In this document: one piece after another, positions 36,688-45,053 of the stretch | Layout: each line of letters begins with the position of its first letter | Numbering within the stretch: position 1 is the stretch's first letter | NCBI GenBank assembly: GCA_002753095.1 | Contig: PDZU01000008.1 | Coordinates: forward strand, 1-61,301 | Direction: 5' to 3' | Origin: Magnetococcales bacterium | Lineage (GTDB): Bacteria; Pseudomonadota; Magnetococcia; Magnetococcales; Magnetaquicoccaceae | DNA length: 61,301 nucleotides | The notes under the pieces: model-generated | What the model was told of the DNA's origin: nothing | What the model saw: the letters and a program-made list of their open reading frames with translations, nothing else | Database searches by the model: none | Made by a program: the position numbers and the translations under genes

Positions 36688-38613
36688 ATGACTGTGAGAA
36701 CGAAGATCATGCTCGTTTCCCGGGAACCTCCGCGCACTTTGTGCGCGAATCGCTCTTCCTTTGCCGAGACCCGTCTGATTTCGCAGCGTGCGTTGCGTTA
36801 TCTGCGCTTGCGGCGTTTTCTGTTGCTGCTGTTGGCCATGGGATTGATTACGTTGGTGGCGGTGCAGCAGGTATCGGACGCCAGCACGCGTCACCATCAA
36901 ACTGCTTCGGACTATTTGACATGGTTGTTACGCGGCGATGAGGCGCGTGCGGAGAGGAGGACGGAGCGGCCCATTCCTGGGGCACCGTTGTTGGCCTCCC
37001 TGCCGCGCACGTTGAACACCAGCGATGAGAGTACGGCTTTGCGTATGGATTTTGGCATGACGCGGGCTGTCATTGAGCAGGTGCAGAGCGGAGACACGAT
37101 TTTCAGTGTGTTGCAGCGGCATGGTGTAGCCCGTCCGATTGCCTTAGCGGCGGCTCGGGACGGCAAGGTGGTGGCCAAGCGACACAAGGCGTATCCGCTG
37201 ACGCGTGCTTTTCGTTTGGGTCGGCTATTGAAGTTGGTTTACGATTCCAGCAACCATCTTTCGGCTTTGCATTATCCTTTGGACAATACGCGCACGTTGC
37301 AGGTGTTGCGCAAGGAGGACGGGACATTCTCTAGTGAGATTCGTCGTGTACCGTTGGGTGTACGTGCCAAGGAGAGTGCGGATGGGGCAGAGACGACTGC
37401 GGTCACCTACCCTCCTCCGCCCCCGGTTTTGCCGCAGAATCTGCCTTTGCCGGTGCGGGATTTGTTTAGTGGTGCGGCGCGGCAGGTACGGGATACGGTG
37501 CGACCGGGTGATTTATTGACCACGCTGTTGGCGCGTCATGGTGTTGCGCAGAACACGGCTTTTCAGGTTGCGGCGGCGGCGCGTCCGGTGTTCAATCTGG
37601 CCAAGATGATCAAGGCTGGCCAGGATGTACGTTTGGCCATGGATGAGCAGGGTGAGTTGATTGGGCTCTCTTATTCCATGAACCCGGATTCCCTGTTATG
37701 GGTCATGCGGCGTGCCAATGGCACGGCTTACAAGGCGCATGTACAGAAAAAGCAGTTTGATACCCAGGTGAGGCGTATTGGCGGCACTATTGGTGAGGAT
37801 GGTTCGCTTTTTGTGGCTGGCAAGAGGGCGGGGTTATCGCAGAGCATGGTGGTCAAGTTGGCCAACCTGTTTGAGTGGGATTTGGATTTTACCCGTGATA
37901 TCCATGCGGGTGACCAGTTCCGGGTGGTATACGAGAGCAAGTATTTTCAGGGCAAGCGCGAGCGTGACGGAGAGATTGTCGCGGCTGAGTTTATCAACCA
38001 GGGGCGGGTGATTCAGGTTTTTCGTTATACGGATCCCTCTGGCAATAGTGGTTATTTTGATGCCAAGGGGCAGAGCATTCGCAAGATTTTTATCCGCACA
38101 CCGGTTGATTTTACCCGTATTACCTCTCTTTTTACCAAGCATCGCAAGCATCCGATTTTTGGCTTTACCCGTGCGCACAAGGGGGTAGATTATGCGGCCC
38201 CGCATGGTACGCCGGTGCGGGCTTCCGGGGATGGCCGGGTAACTTTTGTTGGCCACAAGGGGGATTATGGTCAGTTGATCACCATTCGGCATAATGACAC
38301 CTATAGCACGGCTTATGCGCATTTGAGTGCGTTCAACCGCACTTTGCGGGTAGGTTCGTCGGTCAAGCAGGGGGATGTGATTGGTCGTGTTGGGACGACG
38401 GGTGCTTCTACGGGACCGCATTTGCACTATGAGGTACGGGTGCATGATGAGCCGGTCAACCCTCTTTCCATTCAGCAGATTATGGCCAATCCGGTGATGC
38501 CGCGTTTTGCGGAGGATTTTCGCCAGCAGATGCAGCGTTCGGTGGCGTTGTTGCACACGGAGAGTATTCCCCGGGTTGCGGCTTTGCAAAATACGAATGA
38601 GAATGACGATTGA
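36688..38613 (+). CDS. M23-family peptidoglycan endopeptidase (MepM-like)
   Basis: A cell-envelope metallopeptidase of about 641 residues. After a basic N-terminus comes one membrane segment, RRFLLLLLAMGLITLVAV, so the bulk is periplasmic. Two opacity-associated/LysM-like helical regions (VQSGDTIFSVLQRHGV and VRPGDLLTTLLARHGV) precede the LytM domain. Zinc ligands are in FTRAHKGVDYAAPHGTPV (HxxxD) and GPHLHYEVRV (HxH). It probably cleaves peptide cross-links during growth. The start is uncertain: ATG at 36688 and 36709 both have poor sites. The stop codon lies in a tandem heptanucleotide repeat. Confidence 0.88.
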   Translation: MTVRTKIMLVSREPPRTLCANRSSFAETRLISQRALRYLRLRRFLLLLLAMGLITLVAVQQVSDASTRHHQTASDYLTWLLRGDEARAERRTERPIPGAPLLASLPRTLNTSDESTALRMDFGMTRAVIEQVQSGDTIFSVLQRHGVARPIALAAARDGKVVAKRHKAYPLTRAFRLGRLLKLVYDSSNHLSALHYPLDNTRTLQVLRKEDGTFSSEIRRVPLGVRAKESADGAETTAVTYPPPPPVLPQNLPLPVRDLFSGAARQVRDTVRPGDLLTTLLARHGVAQNTAFQVAAAARPVFNLAKMIKAGQDVRLAMDEQGELIGLSYSMNPDSLLWVMRRANGTAYKAHVQKKQFDTQVRRIGGTIGEDGSLFVAGKRAGLSQSMVVKLANLFEWDLDFTRDIHAGDQFRVVYESKYFQGKRERDGEIVAAEFINQGRVIQVFRYTDPSGNSGYFDAKGQSIRKIFIRTPVDFTRITSLFTKHRKHPIFGFTRAHKGVDYAAPHGTPVRASGDGRVTFVGHKGDYGQLITIRHNDTYSTAYAHLSAFNRTLRVGSSVKQGDVIGRVGTTGASTGPHLHYEVRVHDEPVNPLSIQQIMANPVMPRFAEDFRQQMQRSVALLHTESIPRVAALQNTNENDD

Positions 38614-38643
38614 TAGTTGATAGTTGATAGTTGATAGTTGATA
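38610..38643 (+). repeat. Tandem heptanucleotide repeat TTGATAG
   Basis: Four perfect TTGATAG units plus a six-base partial unit run from 38610 to 38643. The TGA stop of the M23 gene is within the first unit (38611-38613), so gain or loss of units leaves the protein intact. Confidence 0.9.
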
Positions 38644-38660
38644 ACCTTGAGATTTTTATA

Positions 38661-38823
38661 AATTTCTGCGGGGTCCAGGGGCGATCATCGCCCCTGGCGG
38701 GTGCAGGGCGGAGCCATGCGTGTAATGTGCGGCGTTTTACGAAAGCAAATGCGCAGCATTTGCGCACGCCGCACAGATTTGTGCCCCGCAGGGGCACTCT
38801 TTGGGAGGGCGGACGCCCGACAC
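38661..38823 (-). repeat. Intergenic multi-hairpin repeat, copy R4
   Basis: Minus-strand copy between the M23 and prmC genes. Read on the minus strand, the outer stem is TGTGCGGCGT/ACGCCGCACA and the inner hairpin GCAAATGC/GCATTTGC with a TGC loop: different sequences from R1 and R3, same pairing. The final hairpin is CCAGGGGCGAT/ATCGCCCCTGG. The GCAGGGC hairpin is damaged here (GCCATGC arm). Confidence 0.85.
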
Positions 38824-38878
38824 GCCCCGTGTTGTTTGCGTAACGCCAGGGAAAAATTCAAATGCGATTGGTCTGCGA

Positions 38879-39751
38879 TTGACGACGACATTTTGGACCA
38901 TTCAGTCTCTGCAGGCGTGGGCTGTGCCTTGGTTGCAGCAGCGTGGTATTGAATCTCCGCGCTTGGATTGTGATCTGTTGCTGGCTGAGGCGTTAGGGGT
39001 AGAGCGTTTAGCGCTTTTTTTGGATCCCAAGCGTCCGGTGGCGGGTACGGAGTTGGCCACTTTCAAGCAGTTCATGCAGCGCCGGGCTCGGCGTGAACCG
39101 GTTGCTTACATTTTGCGGCGTCGGCAATTTTGGCGACACGAATTTCTTGTCACTTCGGATGTACTGATTCCCCGCCCTGAGACTGAGTTGTTGGTTGAGA
39201 CGGTTCTTGATTTTTTCCCTCAAAGTAGTCCTTTGACCATTCTGGAAGTAGGCGTTGGTAGTGGGGCTTTGTTGTGTTCTCTTTTATTGGAGTATCCAGA
39301 GGCGTTGGGGGTAGGTATTGACCTTTCGGCGGCGGCGTTGCGGGTGGCTGAAGAGAATGGGCGACGTTTGGGGTGCTGGCCGAGGATGACGTTGTGGCAG
39401 GGGGATTTGCTGGCTCCGTTGTCTTCTGGGCAGTATCAGGGCCATTTTTCGGTTATTGTGGCCAATTTGCCTTATATTGCTGCTGAAGAGTTACAGAGTT
39501 TGCAGCCTGAGGTGGTGCAATGGGAGCCTCGGTTGGCTTTGGAGGGGGGCACGGATGGATTGGCGGTGATTCGGCGTCTGCCTGGGGCGGCATGTCCTTT
39601 GTTGGCAGAGGGGGGATTGTTGGCGTTGGAGATTGGGGCGACGCAGGGCGATCAGGTAGCGGAGATGTTGCGGGATACGGGTTTGCAGGAGGTTATGTTA
39701 CGTTTGGATTATGGACGGTTGCCCAGATTGGTGAGTGGGCGGCGTATTTGA
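38879..39751 (+). CDS. prmC: Peptide chain release factor N5-glutamine methyltransferase PrmC
   Basis: Methylates the GGQ glutamine of release factors RF1 and RF2. About 290 residues: an N-terminal helical domain (SPRLDCDLLLAEALG, RREPVAYILRRRQFW, LIPRPETELLVE) and a SAM-binding domain with LEVGVGSGALL and GIDLSAAALRVA. The catalytic motif reads ANLPYIAAEEL, that is NLPY where many members have NPPY. The start is uncertain: no ATG with a good site exists in frame; a TTG at 38879 fits the family length and lies just beyond repeat R4, whose frame is open but not homologous. Confidence 0.85.
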   Translation: MTTTFWTIQSLQAWAVPWLQQRGIESPRLDCDLLLAEALGVERLALFLDPKRPVAGTELATFKQFMQRRARREPVAYILRRRQFWRHEFLVTSDVLIPRPETELLVETVLDFFPQSSPLTILEVGVGSGALLCSLLLEYPEALGVGIDLSAAALRVAEENGRRLGCWPRMTLWQGDLLAPLSSGQYQGHFSVIVANLPYIAAEELQSLQPEVVQWEPRLALEGGTDGLAVIRRLPGAACPLLAEGGLLALEIGATQGDQVAEMLRDTGLQEVMLRLDYGRLPRLVSGRRI

Positions 39752-39770
39752 TTGAAATGTTGTCTTCTTT

Positions 39771-39940
39771 AAACTATTGCGGGGTCCAGGGGCGATCATC
39801 GCCCCTGGCGGGTGCAGGGCTTAAGCCCTGCTTGCAATGTGCGGCGTTTTACAGAAGCAAATGCGCAGCATTTGCGCACGCCGCACCAATCTGTGCCCCG
39901 CAGGTGCACGCTTTGGGAGGGCGGATGCCCGACTTTTAAC
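39771..39940 (-). repeat. Intergenic multi-hairpin repeat, copy R5
   Basis: Minus-strand copy between convergent prmC and the fliT-like gene. Hairpins on the minus strand: GTGCGGCGT/ACGCCGCAC outer stem, GCAAATGC/GCATTTGC with TGC loop, GCAGGGCTTAAGCCCTGC as a full palindrome, and CCAGGGGCGAT/ATCGCCCCTGG. The GTGCACC arm of the first hairpin carries a change (GCAGGTGCAC), weakening that stem. Confidence 0.85.
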
Positions 39941-39956
39941 CTCGCGTGCCATCGTG

Positions 39957-39998
39957 GATTTTTTTGGTAGTCGATGGGATTTTTTTGGTAGTCGATGG
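39957..39998 (+). repeat. Perfect 21-bp tandem duplication
   Basis: Two identical 21-base units (39957-39977 and 39978-39998), each GA plus seven T plus GGTAGTCGATGG, between R5 and the second hairpin family. Probably a replication-slippage product. Confidence 0.85.
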
Positions 39999-40051
39999 GT
40001 GTTTCAGCTTGGCGCTGATTCTGATTCACCTGCGGGCAAAAACAATTGAAA

Positions 40052-40250
40052 GCTGTGCGTATTGGCGCACAAAACCGCGCCAATACGCACAGCCAGTGCC
40101 AATATGGCGCGCTGCGCCGACGCAAAAAACGCGTCGGCTTATCGTGAAAAGCGCGCCAAAAAGATTAAAAGATTAAAAGATAAAACCCCAAGGCTCCGCC
40201 ATGGACCCGCCAGGGGGGGTGCCCCCCCCCTGGACCCACAAATATTTTAA
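40052..40250. repeat. Second hairpin repeat family, copy H1
   Basis: A perfect 17-bp stem, arms 40052-40068 and 40077-40093 with an 8-base loop, is followed by GCCGACGC/GCGTCGGC (40116-40123 with 40131-40138), the block CTTATCGTGAAAAGCGCGCC, an imperfect CCAAGGC/GCCATGG hairpin and a G/C-rich CCAGGGGGGG/CCCCCCCTGG hairpin ending near 40243. The same series occurs at 52601-52775. No gene is supported between 39752 and 40259. Confidence 0.8.
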
Positions 40251-40259
40251 ACCACTACA

Positions 40260-40610
40260 CTACGCCTTGTGGCTCCACTGCGACGGTCGCAACGACTCCA
40301 CCGCATACTGACTATGCAACGCCTTGGCACGACGATTCTCCGAAAACAGTTGCGCCGCCACATCCGCCTTGTGCGCCACCAAAACCGCCTGCACCTCCGG
40401 CATGCGCCGCAACAACCGCTGCAACCACGTCCGTAAATAAAGCTGCTCCCCCGCCGAACAACGCTCCAAATCAGCAACCGGAAACTGCTCCAAAGCAACC
40501 AAACCCTCGCCCCACTCCCGCGCAAGGAAACCTACCTCCTCCGCCGACAAGCGACTCGGATCCAACAAACGGCTCAGTATAGTCTCCAAACGGGCGAGAA
40601 TCGACCTCAT
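40260..40610 (-). CDS. Small helical protein, possibly FliT-like flagellar chaperone
   Basis: A 116-residue, all-helical protein: LARLETILSRLL, then VGFLAREWGEGLVALEQF, and a Leu/Arg-rich middle (LYLRTWLQRLLRRM). There is no clear motif. Its ATG overlaps the fliS stop codon by four bases (ATGA), the place and size of FliT in many flagellar operons, so a chaperone for FliD is a reasonable inference from position. Homology itself cannot be claimed. Confidence 0.6.
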   Translation of the reverse strand: MRSILARLETILSRLLDPSRLSAEEVGFLAREWGEGLVALEQFPVADLERCSAGEQLYLRTWLQRLLRRMPEVQAVLVAHKADVAAQLFSENRRAKALHSQYAVESLRPSQWSHKA

Positions 40611-41041
40611 GCAACACCACCAACCAAACGACGATTGACATCAGGGTCGGCGGCAGCACTGTCCTGACTCTGCTTGACTTGACGAACCGCCTCCCGCCAA
40701 CCTTCCAACAAAGTATTCATATTGGAGATAACGATGCGGATGTGGGAAAGATCCTGCGTAATGTTGGCCTGCGTCAAACGGTTGATCATGAAACCATACA
40801 ACTCAAAAAGCTGCACCGCCAAATCCTCACCCTTCTCAAAATCAAGGGTGTTCTGCAACTCGGAAATAATCGCCAAACCACGACGCAAATACATTTTATG
40901 CTCAGCAAGATTCTTGGCCTCCATCTCGCTGATGGAACGCTCCAAAAAGCGGATGGCACCCTCATATAAGAGGATGAGCAGATCCTCCCGCGAGGCCGTA
41001 TTGGCCCGAGAGGTTTTGTAACTGCGCAACCCATACGACAT
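40607..41041 (-). CDS. fliS: Flagellar export chaperone FliS
   Basis: Binds flagellin in the cytoplasm and prevents premature polymerisation. The 144-residue protein shows the FliS pattern: SREDLLILLYEGAIRFLERSI, RRGLAIISELQNTLDFEKG and VQLFELYGFMINRLTQANI. It is the first of two fliS paralogs, 13 bases downstream of the other. Confidence 0.92.
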   Translation of the reverse strand: MSYGLRSYKTSRANTASREDLLILLYEGAIRFLERSISEMEAKNLAEHKMYLRRGLAIISELQNTLDFEKGEDLAVQLFELYGFMINRLTQANITQDLSHIRIVISNMNTLLEGWREAVRQVKQSQDSAAADPDVNRRLVGGVA

Positions 41042-41054
41042 GGTAAGCCTTTAT

Positions 41055-41438
41055 TTAACCTTCCACCTGAGCAGTGTCGGCACCCCGCCAGCCATCGAGC
41101 AGAATCTGCAGATTTTTGATCACCTGCTGAATATACTGCACATCATGGGTAAGCTTGGCCTGGGCCAGATTATCCAACATGAAACCATAGAGATCATTCA
41201 ATTGGTTGGACACCCCAGATCCCTGGGTAAAATCCAGCGTGCGCTGAAACTCCTCGATGATCCGCTGCCCGCGCCCAAGAGACTCCTTGAACTCGTCTAC
41301 CATCCCCTCTTCACAAGCCTCAGTCGCCTGCTCCAGAAAACGAATCGCCCCCTCGTAAAGCTGAATCAAAATCTCCAAAGGAGAAAGATCGGCAGCATCC
41401 AACGCCCCAGCCTTTTGGCTACTCACCTCCATATCCAT
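41055..41438 (-). CDS. fliS: Flagellar export chaperone FliS, second paralog
   Basis: A 127-residue FliS: LSPLEILIQLYEGAIRFLEQA, GRGQRIIEEFQRTLDF and NQLNDLYGFMLDNLAQAKL align with the downstream paralog, though the sequences have diverged well beyond recent duplication. Two FliS proteins next to two unlike flagellins suggest one chaperone per flagellin, which is inference. The start could be ATG 41438, ATG 41432 or GTG 41462; none has a strong site. Followed 13 bases later by the other fliS. Confidence 0.9.
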   Translation of the reverse strand: MDMEVSSQKAGALDAADLSPLEILIQLYEGAIRFLEQATEACEEGMVDEFKESLGRGQRIIEEFQRTLDFTQGSGVSNQLNDLYGFMLDNLAQAKLTHDVQYIQQVIKNLQILLDGWRGADTAQVEG

Positions 41439-41477
41439 ACTCTTTATACCATTTCTTCCCACTGGTCACTAAAAAAA

Positions 41478-42917
41478 TTACGACAACTTACTCAACGCAG
41501 AAGTCATGGCAGAACCGGCACTGTTCAACTGGCTGATCAACTGCTCCAGATTGGAATATTTCAGGATCAGTTGCTGTCTCACCTTGTCCAAACGGGCACT
41601 CTCCCGCGCGATATCCTTGTCCAAACGCTCTACGCGGCTCTTGATACCATTGGTCTGGGCCGCAAAACTACCCGTGACACTGTTGGTCATGCCATCAAAA
41701 GCACTCTTCAAACGATAGGCCAACCCCGCATTATAGCCAGTCCCCACCTCGGATTGGGTATTGCTGAACAACGAGGCCAAACCGCTGTAGTCACTCTGCA
41801 AAGCCGCATCCAGAGAAGTGCTGTCAAAACTGATCAAACCCGTCTTGGCATCGGTCCGCAGACCATACTCAGCCAAAGTGGAACGGCTCAAATAATCCGT
41901 GGCACTGCTTGCATCCACCTTGTTGGTGCGCGTATTCAAGGCATTGCGGATCTGGTTGACAACCGTGCGGGCCAAAGAGACACCGGACAAGCTCCCCTCA
42001 CGGTTATCGCTGACATATTTGATAACCGTGTTGTAGGCCTCCACAAAAGCATTCAGGTTACTCTTGACCGTGGTGGTATCGTCGGCAATCGTCAGCGAGA
42101 TGCTCGTTGACGTGGTCGCCTTCAACTGCAAAGTCACCCCGGTCAACGCAGTCGTGACCGTATTGGAGGTGCTGGACACATCCACACCGTCCAGGGTGAA
42201 CAAGGCATCTTCCGCTTCAACACTGTTCTTGAAGTCAGTCAAGGTTACGCTGGTGTCGCTCGCAAAGGTCAAACTGGCAGAAACCGCAATACGCGAACCG
42301 GACTCATACTGACCGCTGTCACGGGCAGTCAAAACCAACCGATAGGCAGAACCATCGTACATGACACCGGCAGACACCCCATCCTCGGTTTCGCCATCGT
42401 CATCTTCATAAGTGGTATTGTTGATCAGCGCAGCCAACTCCGAAAGAGTCAGCCCCTCCAGCGACGTATCAAAATTATAATCGTTCCCATTATAGGTGAA
42501 CGAGAACGTGGAACCGGACGCCAGTGTGTCGGTGGAACTGCTTACCCCGCTGGCACTGTCCAAATCGTCGTTGCCCAATACCCACGTATCGTTGGTCGCC
42601 AAGCGGGTCACATCCAACGTATGGGTACCAGAAATGGCGCTACTGCCCGCCGTCGCCGTCAGCGTGTCCGAGTCGGAACTGGATACCGTGTGCGGCGCCC
42701 AGGAACTGGAATACTGCAACGCCGATACCTTACTGGCCAAATCCGTCAACTTGGACTTGAAGGTAGTCATGGTTGTATTTTGGTCGGCCAGTCTGGACTT
42801 GGCACTCTGATAGGCAGTCAGTTGGCTCTGCTGAGCCTTCATCAACTGATCGACCATATCCGAAGGCAGACCCGATGCCAGACCACCAAAAGAGATTGAA
42901 CCTGAAGACGTCGCCAT
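41478..42917 (-). CDS. fliD: Flagellar filament capping protein FliD
   Basis: Forms the cap that folds flagellin subunits at the filament tip; 479 residues. N-terminal GSISFGGLASGLPSDMVDQLM and C-terminal NGIKSRVERLDKDIARESARLDKVRQQLILKYSNLEQLISQLNS are the conserved helical ends; the middle is Ser/Thr/Asp-rich, as is usual. AAGGAG seven bases before the ATG at 42917 fixes the start against two upstream in-frame starts. It is in the order expected before fliS. Confidence 0.94.
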   Translation of the reverse strand: MATSSGSISFGGLASGLPSDMVDQLMKAQQSQLTAYQSAKSRLADQNTTMTTFKSKLTDLASKVSALQYSSSWAPHTVSSSDSDTLTATAGSSAISGTHTLDVTRLATNDTWVLGNDDLDSASGVSSSTDTLASGSTFSFTYNGNDYNFDTSLEGLTLSELAALINNTTYEDDDGETEDGVSAGVMYDGSAYRLVLTARDSGQYESGSRIAVSASLTFASDTSVTLTDFKNSVEAEDALFTLDGVDVSSTSNTVTTALTGVTLQLKATTSTSISLTIADDTTTVKSNLNAFVEAYNTVIKYVSDNREGSLSGVSLARTVVNQIRNALNTRTNKVDASSATDYLSRSTLAEYGLRTDAKTGLISFDSTSLDAALQSDYSGLASLFSNTQSEVGTGYNAGLAYRLKSAFDGMTNSVTGSFAAQTNGIKSRVERLDKDIARESARLDKVRQQLILKYSNLEQLISQLNSAGSAMTSALSKLS

Positions 42918-42956
42918 ATCTGTGCTCCTTACCATCAAACCCTGACTAGGTGTTGC

Positions 42957-43316
42957 CTATTTGGCCGTGCCCTGTTGCACGCTTACCAGCGTATCATGCA
43001 AGGCCCGTACCCGCTGCAAAAGCCCCCAAAGCTGCTCCTCCGGAAAAATCTTCCCCGGCAAGGAAGCCGTCGTCATCACCATTCCACCTTCAGAGGAGTA
43101 GGCAATTTCTGCCGAGGATAAACGGGTCAGCAACTGATTGGCCTCTTCCACTAACGAGGCCAACGTCGCGACACCAGGATCCCACTGTGCAGAGCGCAAG
43201 CCCTGGCCTGACCACTGCGATACCGGAAGCGATTTGCCCTGCCAAACGTCTCCTGCTTCGAAACTGGCGGCGACTGCCTCCTGCGTGCGCCGATAGGCGG
43301 TACCAGACATGCCCAT
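42957..43316 (-). CDS. Hypothetical protein between flagellin and fliD
   Basis: A 119-residue soluble protein of no family I recognise. The N-terminal half has TAYRRTQEAVAASFEAGD and a Trp/Gln-rich stretch; the C-terminal half is helical (LASLVEEANQLLTRL; EEQLWGLLQRVRALHDTLV). FlaG often sits just here, but the FlaG core is not visible. The ATG at 43316 follows GGAGGGGGAG. A good sigma-28-type promoter lies 58 bases upstream, so it is probably a late flagellar gene and leads the fliD-fliS transcript. Confidence 0.7.
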   Translation of the reverse strand: MGMSGTAYRRTQEAVAASFEAGDVWQGKSLPVSQWSGQGLRSAQWDPGVATLASLVEEANQLLTRLSSAEIAYSSEGGMVMTTASLPGKIFPEEQLWGLLQRVRALHDTLVSVQQGTAK

Positions 43317-43373
43317 GTTCACTCCCCCTCCAAGACAACAACGATACAAGAACAGTCACTACCTCTGCAAGCG

Positions 43374-43400
43374 GTATCGGTCGGCAAACAACACCACTTA
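43374..43400 (-). promoter_or_regulatory. Candidate sigma-28 (FliA) promoter
   Basis: On the minus strand TAAG (43400-43397), 15 bases, then ACCGATAC (43381-43374). The FliA consensus is TAAA-N15-GCCGATAA, so nine of twelve positions match at exact spacing, including the CCGATA core. It points at the hypothetical gene and fliD. Confidence 0.6.
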
Positions 43401-43491
43401 AGAAAAATTTGCCGCATGGTGCCGCACTTTACATATCTTTACCACCCGCACGGCGGGCAAAACCCAACCGGGCCCGGAGACACCTTCACCC

Positions 43492-44475
43492 CTACTGCAG
43501 CAGTTGCAAAGCCAGCTTCGGCAGTTGATTGGCCTGCGCCAAGACCGCTGTCCCCGCCTGTTGCAGAATGCTCTTCTGCGCCAAATTGGCCGTCTCGGAA
43601 GCAATATCCGCATCCATGATCCGCGACCGGGCGGCAGACATGTTCTCCACCACATTGTTCAGGTTGGCAATCACCGCCGTAAAGCGGTTCTGCAAAGCAC
43701 CCAAATGGGCCCGCTCCCGAGACACCCTGTCCAACACCGTGTCAATCAAACTGATGGCACTCTCCGCTGCCGAACGGGTACCAATCAGATTGGGATAGGC
43801 CAGCTTCTTGGTTACCTGATCCGAACTCAGCGCAACAACATCACCACTCATATAGCTGGTTTTGGCCAACTGATACTTGTACAACGACAACTGCGCACCA
43901 CTGGCATCGACGCTGTACATCTGATTGTTTGCTGTGTCCACCATGCTGAGCCAACTGCCCAAGGCCGTCAAACGCATATCCATGATCGAAAAGGAGATCG
44001 CCTGACCCTCTCTGGCCCCCACCTGCAGCACCATTTTGGGCTGGGTAAGAAAATCACCGGTCAACATGGAAAACCCATTGAACTGCGTATCCGTGGCAAT
44101 GCGATTGATCTCGCTGAGCAGTTGGCAAACCTCCAGTTGCAAATCCTTGCGATCACTGGAGGTCATGGTGCCATTGGCCGCCTGTACCGCCAATTCACGA
44201 ATCCGCTGCAGGGCGTTGACACTCTCATTGAGCGCCCCCTCTGCCACCTGGGCCATGGAAATGCCATCATTGGTGTTGCGTACTGCCTGCGACAGACCTT
44301 TGATCTGCGCCGTCATGCGTGTCGAAATGGCCAGACCAGCCGCATCATCCATGGCCGTATTGATACGCATCCCGGAGGACAAGCGCTGAAAAGTCCGGGT
44401 CAGGGAGTCGGTCACAATGCCAATATTGCGCTGGGCATTCATTGAGTTAATGTTGGTGTTGAGAGTCATTGCCAT
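43492..44475 (-). CDS. fliC: Flagellin (short, 327 residues)
   Basis: Filament subunit. The conserved N-terminal D0/D1 region (LNTNINSMNAQRNIG, LSSGMRINTAMDDAAGLAIS, LSQAVRNTNDGISMAQVAEGAL) and the C-terminal region (RVSRERAHLGALQNRF, NVVENMSAARSRIMDADIASETANL, ending LPKLALQLLQ) frame a variable part of only about 120 residues. A cysteine at LQLEVCQLLSEI is unusual for a flagellin. It lies 36 bases after a fliW gene, so it forms a fliW-flagellin pair. Confidence 0.95.
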   Translation of the reverse strand: MAMTLNTNINSMNAQRNIGIVTDSLTRTFQRLSSGMRINTAMDDAAGLAISTRMTAQIKGLSQAVRNTNDGISMAQVAEGALNESVNALQRIRELAVQAANGTMTSSDRKDLQLEVCQLLSEINRIATDTQFNGFSMLTGDFLTQPKMVLQVGAREGQAISFSIMDMRLTALGSWLSMVDTANNQMYSVDASGAQLSLYKYQLAKTSYMSGDVVALSSDQVTKKLAYPNLIGTRSAAESAISLIDTVLDRVSRERAHLGALQNRFTAVIANLNNVVENMSAARSRIMDADIASETANLAQKSILQQAGTAVLAQANQLPKLALQLLQ

Positions 44476-44511
44476 GATCGTATCATCCCCAGTTTGGGTG
44501 CCAATGTGGTA

Positions 44512-45003
44512 CTAGACCGCCATCATTTGTTGCTGTTGGGCAAATTCCCGCAGCGCCCGTTCTTTTGCCTGATGCCGCATATCGACCGGAATCAGCGGTT
44601 GTCGTGCCGAAAAGTCCGGTGCCAAAATCTGCAGACCACGCCGATTGTGAACATTCACCAGTACCGGTGCCGCCAGATTGGTGCGTACCGCTTCCGGCTG
44701 CCCATCGGGTACGTTTACCAGACTGAACACCTCCACATCCTCCCCTCTCTCTACACCGATCCGAGCAGAATCTTCGTCGGATACGGTAAAATCCAGGTTG
44801 GAGAAAAATTCGAAGGGGTTGATCACGATGAACGCAATCTCCGGCTCATCAACCGACTGCAGCCAATAAAACGCCGACTCCTCTGCATAGGGAAACAGGA
44901 GGAACCGCTTACTCGTCGGAAAACCCATTAAACCATTTTCCAGATGGATCAGATCCTCCTGCGTAAAATTCAGAGAACCAAACCGAGTGCCATGAACCTC
45001 CAT
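44512..45003 (-). CDS. fliW: Flagellar assembly factor FliW, paralog 1
   Basis: Binds flagellin and, in bacteria that have it, CsrA, linking flagellin export to its translation. The 163-residue protein begins MEVHGTRFGSLNFTQEDLIHLENGLMGFP and has FYWLQSVDEPEIAFIVINPF and AVRTNLAAPVLVNVHNRRGLQ, all FliW consensus. It lies directly upstream of the short flagellin and 50 bases after the long one. No csrA gene is present in this window. Confidence 0.94.
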   Translation of the reverse strand: MEVHGTRFGSLNFTQEDLIHLENGLMGFPTSKRFLLFPYAEESAFYWLQSVDEPEIAFIVINPFEFFSNLDFTVSDEDSARIGVERGEDVEVFSLVNVPDGQPEAVRTNLAAPVLVNVHNRRGLQILAPDFSARQPLIPVDMRHQAKERALREFAQQQQMMAV

Positions 45004-45053
45004 TGAACTCTCCCCACGTTTTCAGTAACAAGCGATGCACGGTGCAACCCAAC

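Noticed and set aside
36688..36709. A confident start for the M23 peptidase
   Set aside because: Both ATG codons have weak sites and no conserved N-terminus decides between them, so the start is left as a best guess.
40626..40969. Plus-strand frames over the two fliS genes
   Set aside because: They are shadows of fliS, whose conserved helices are clear on the minus strand.
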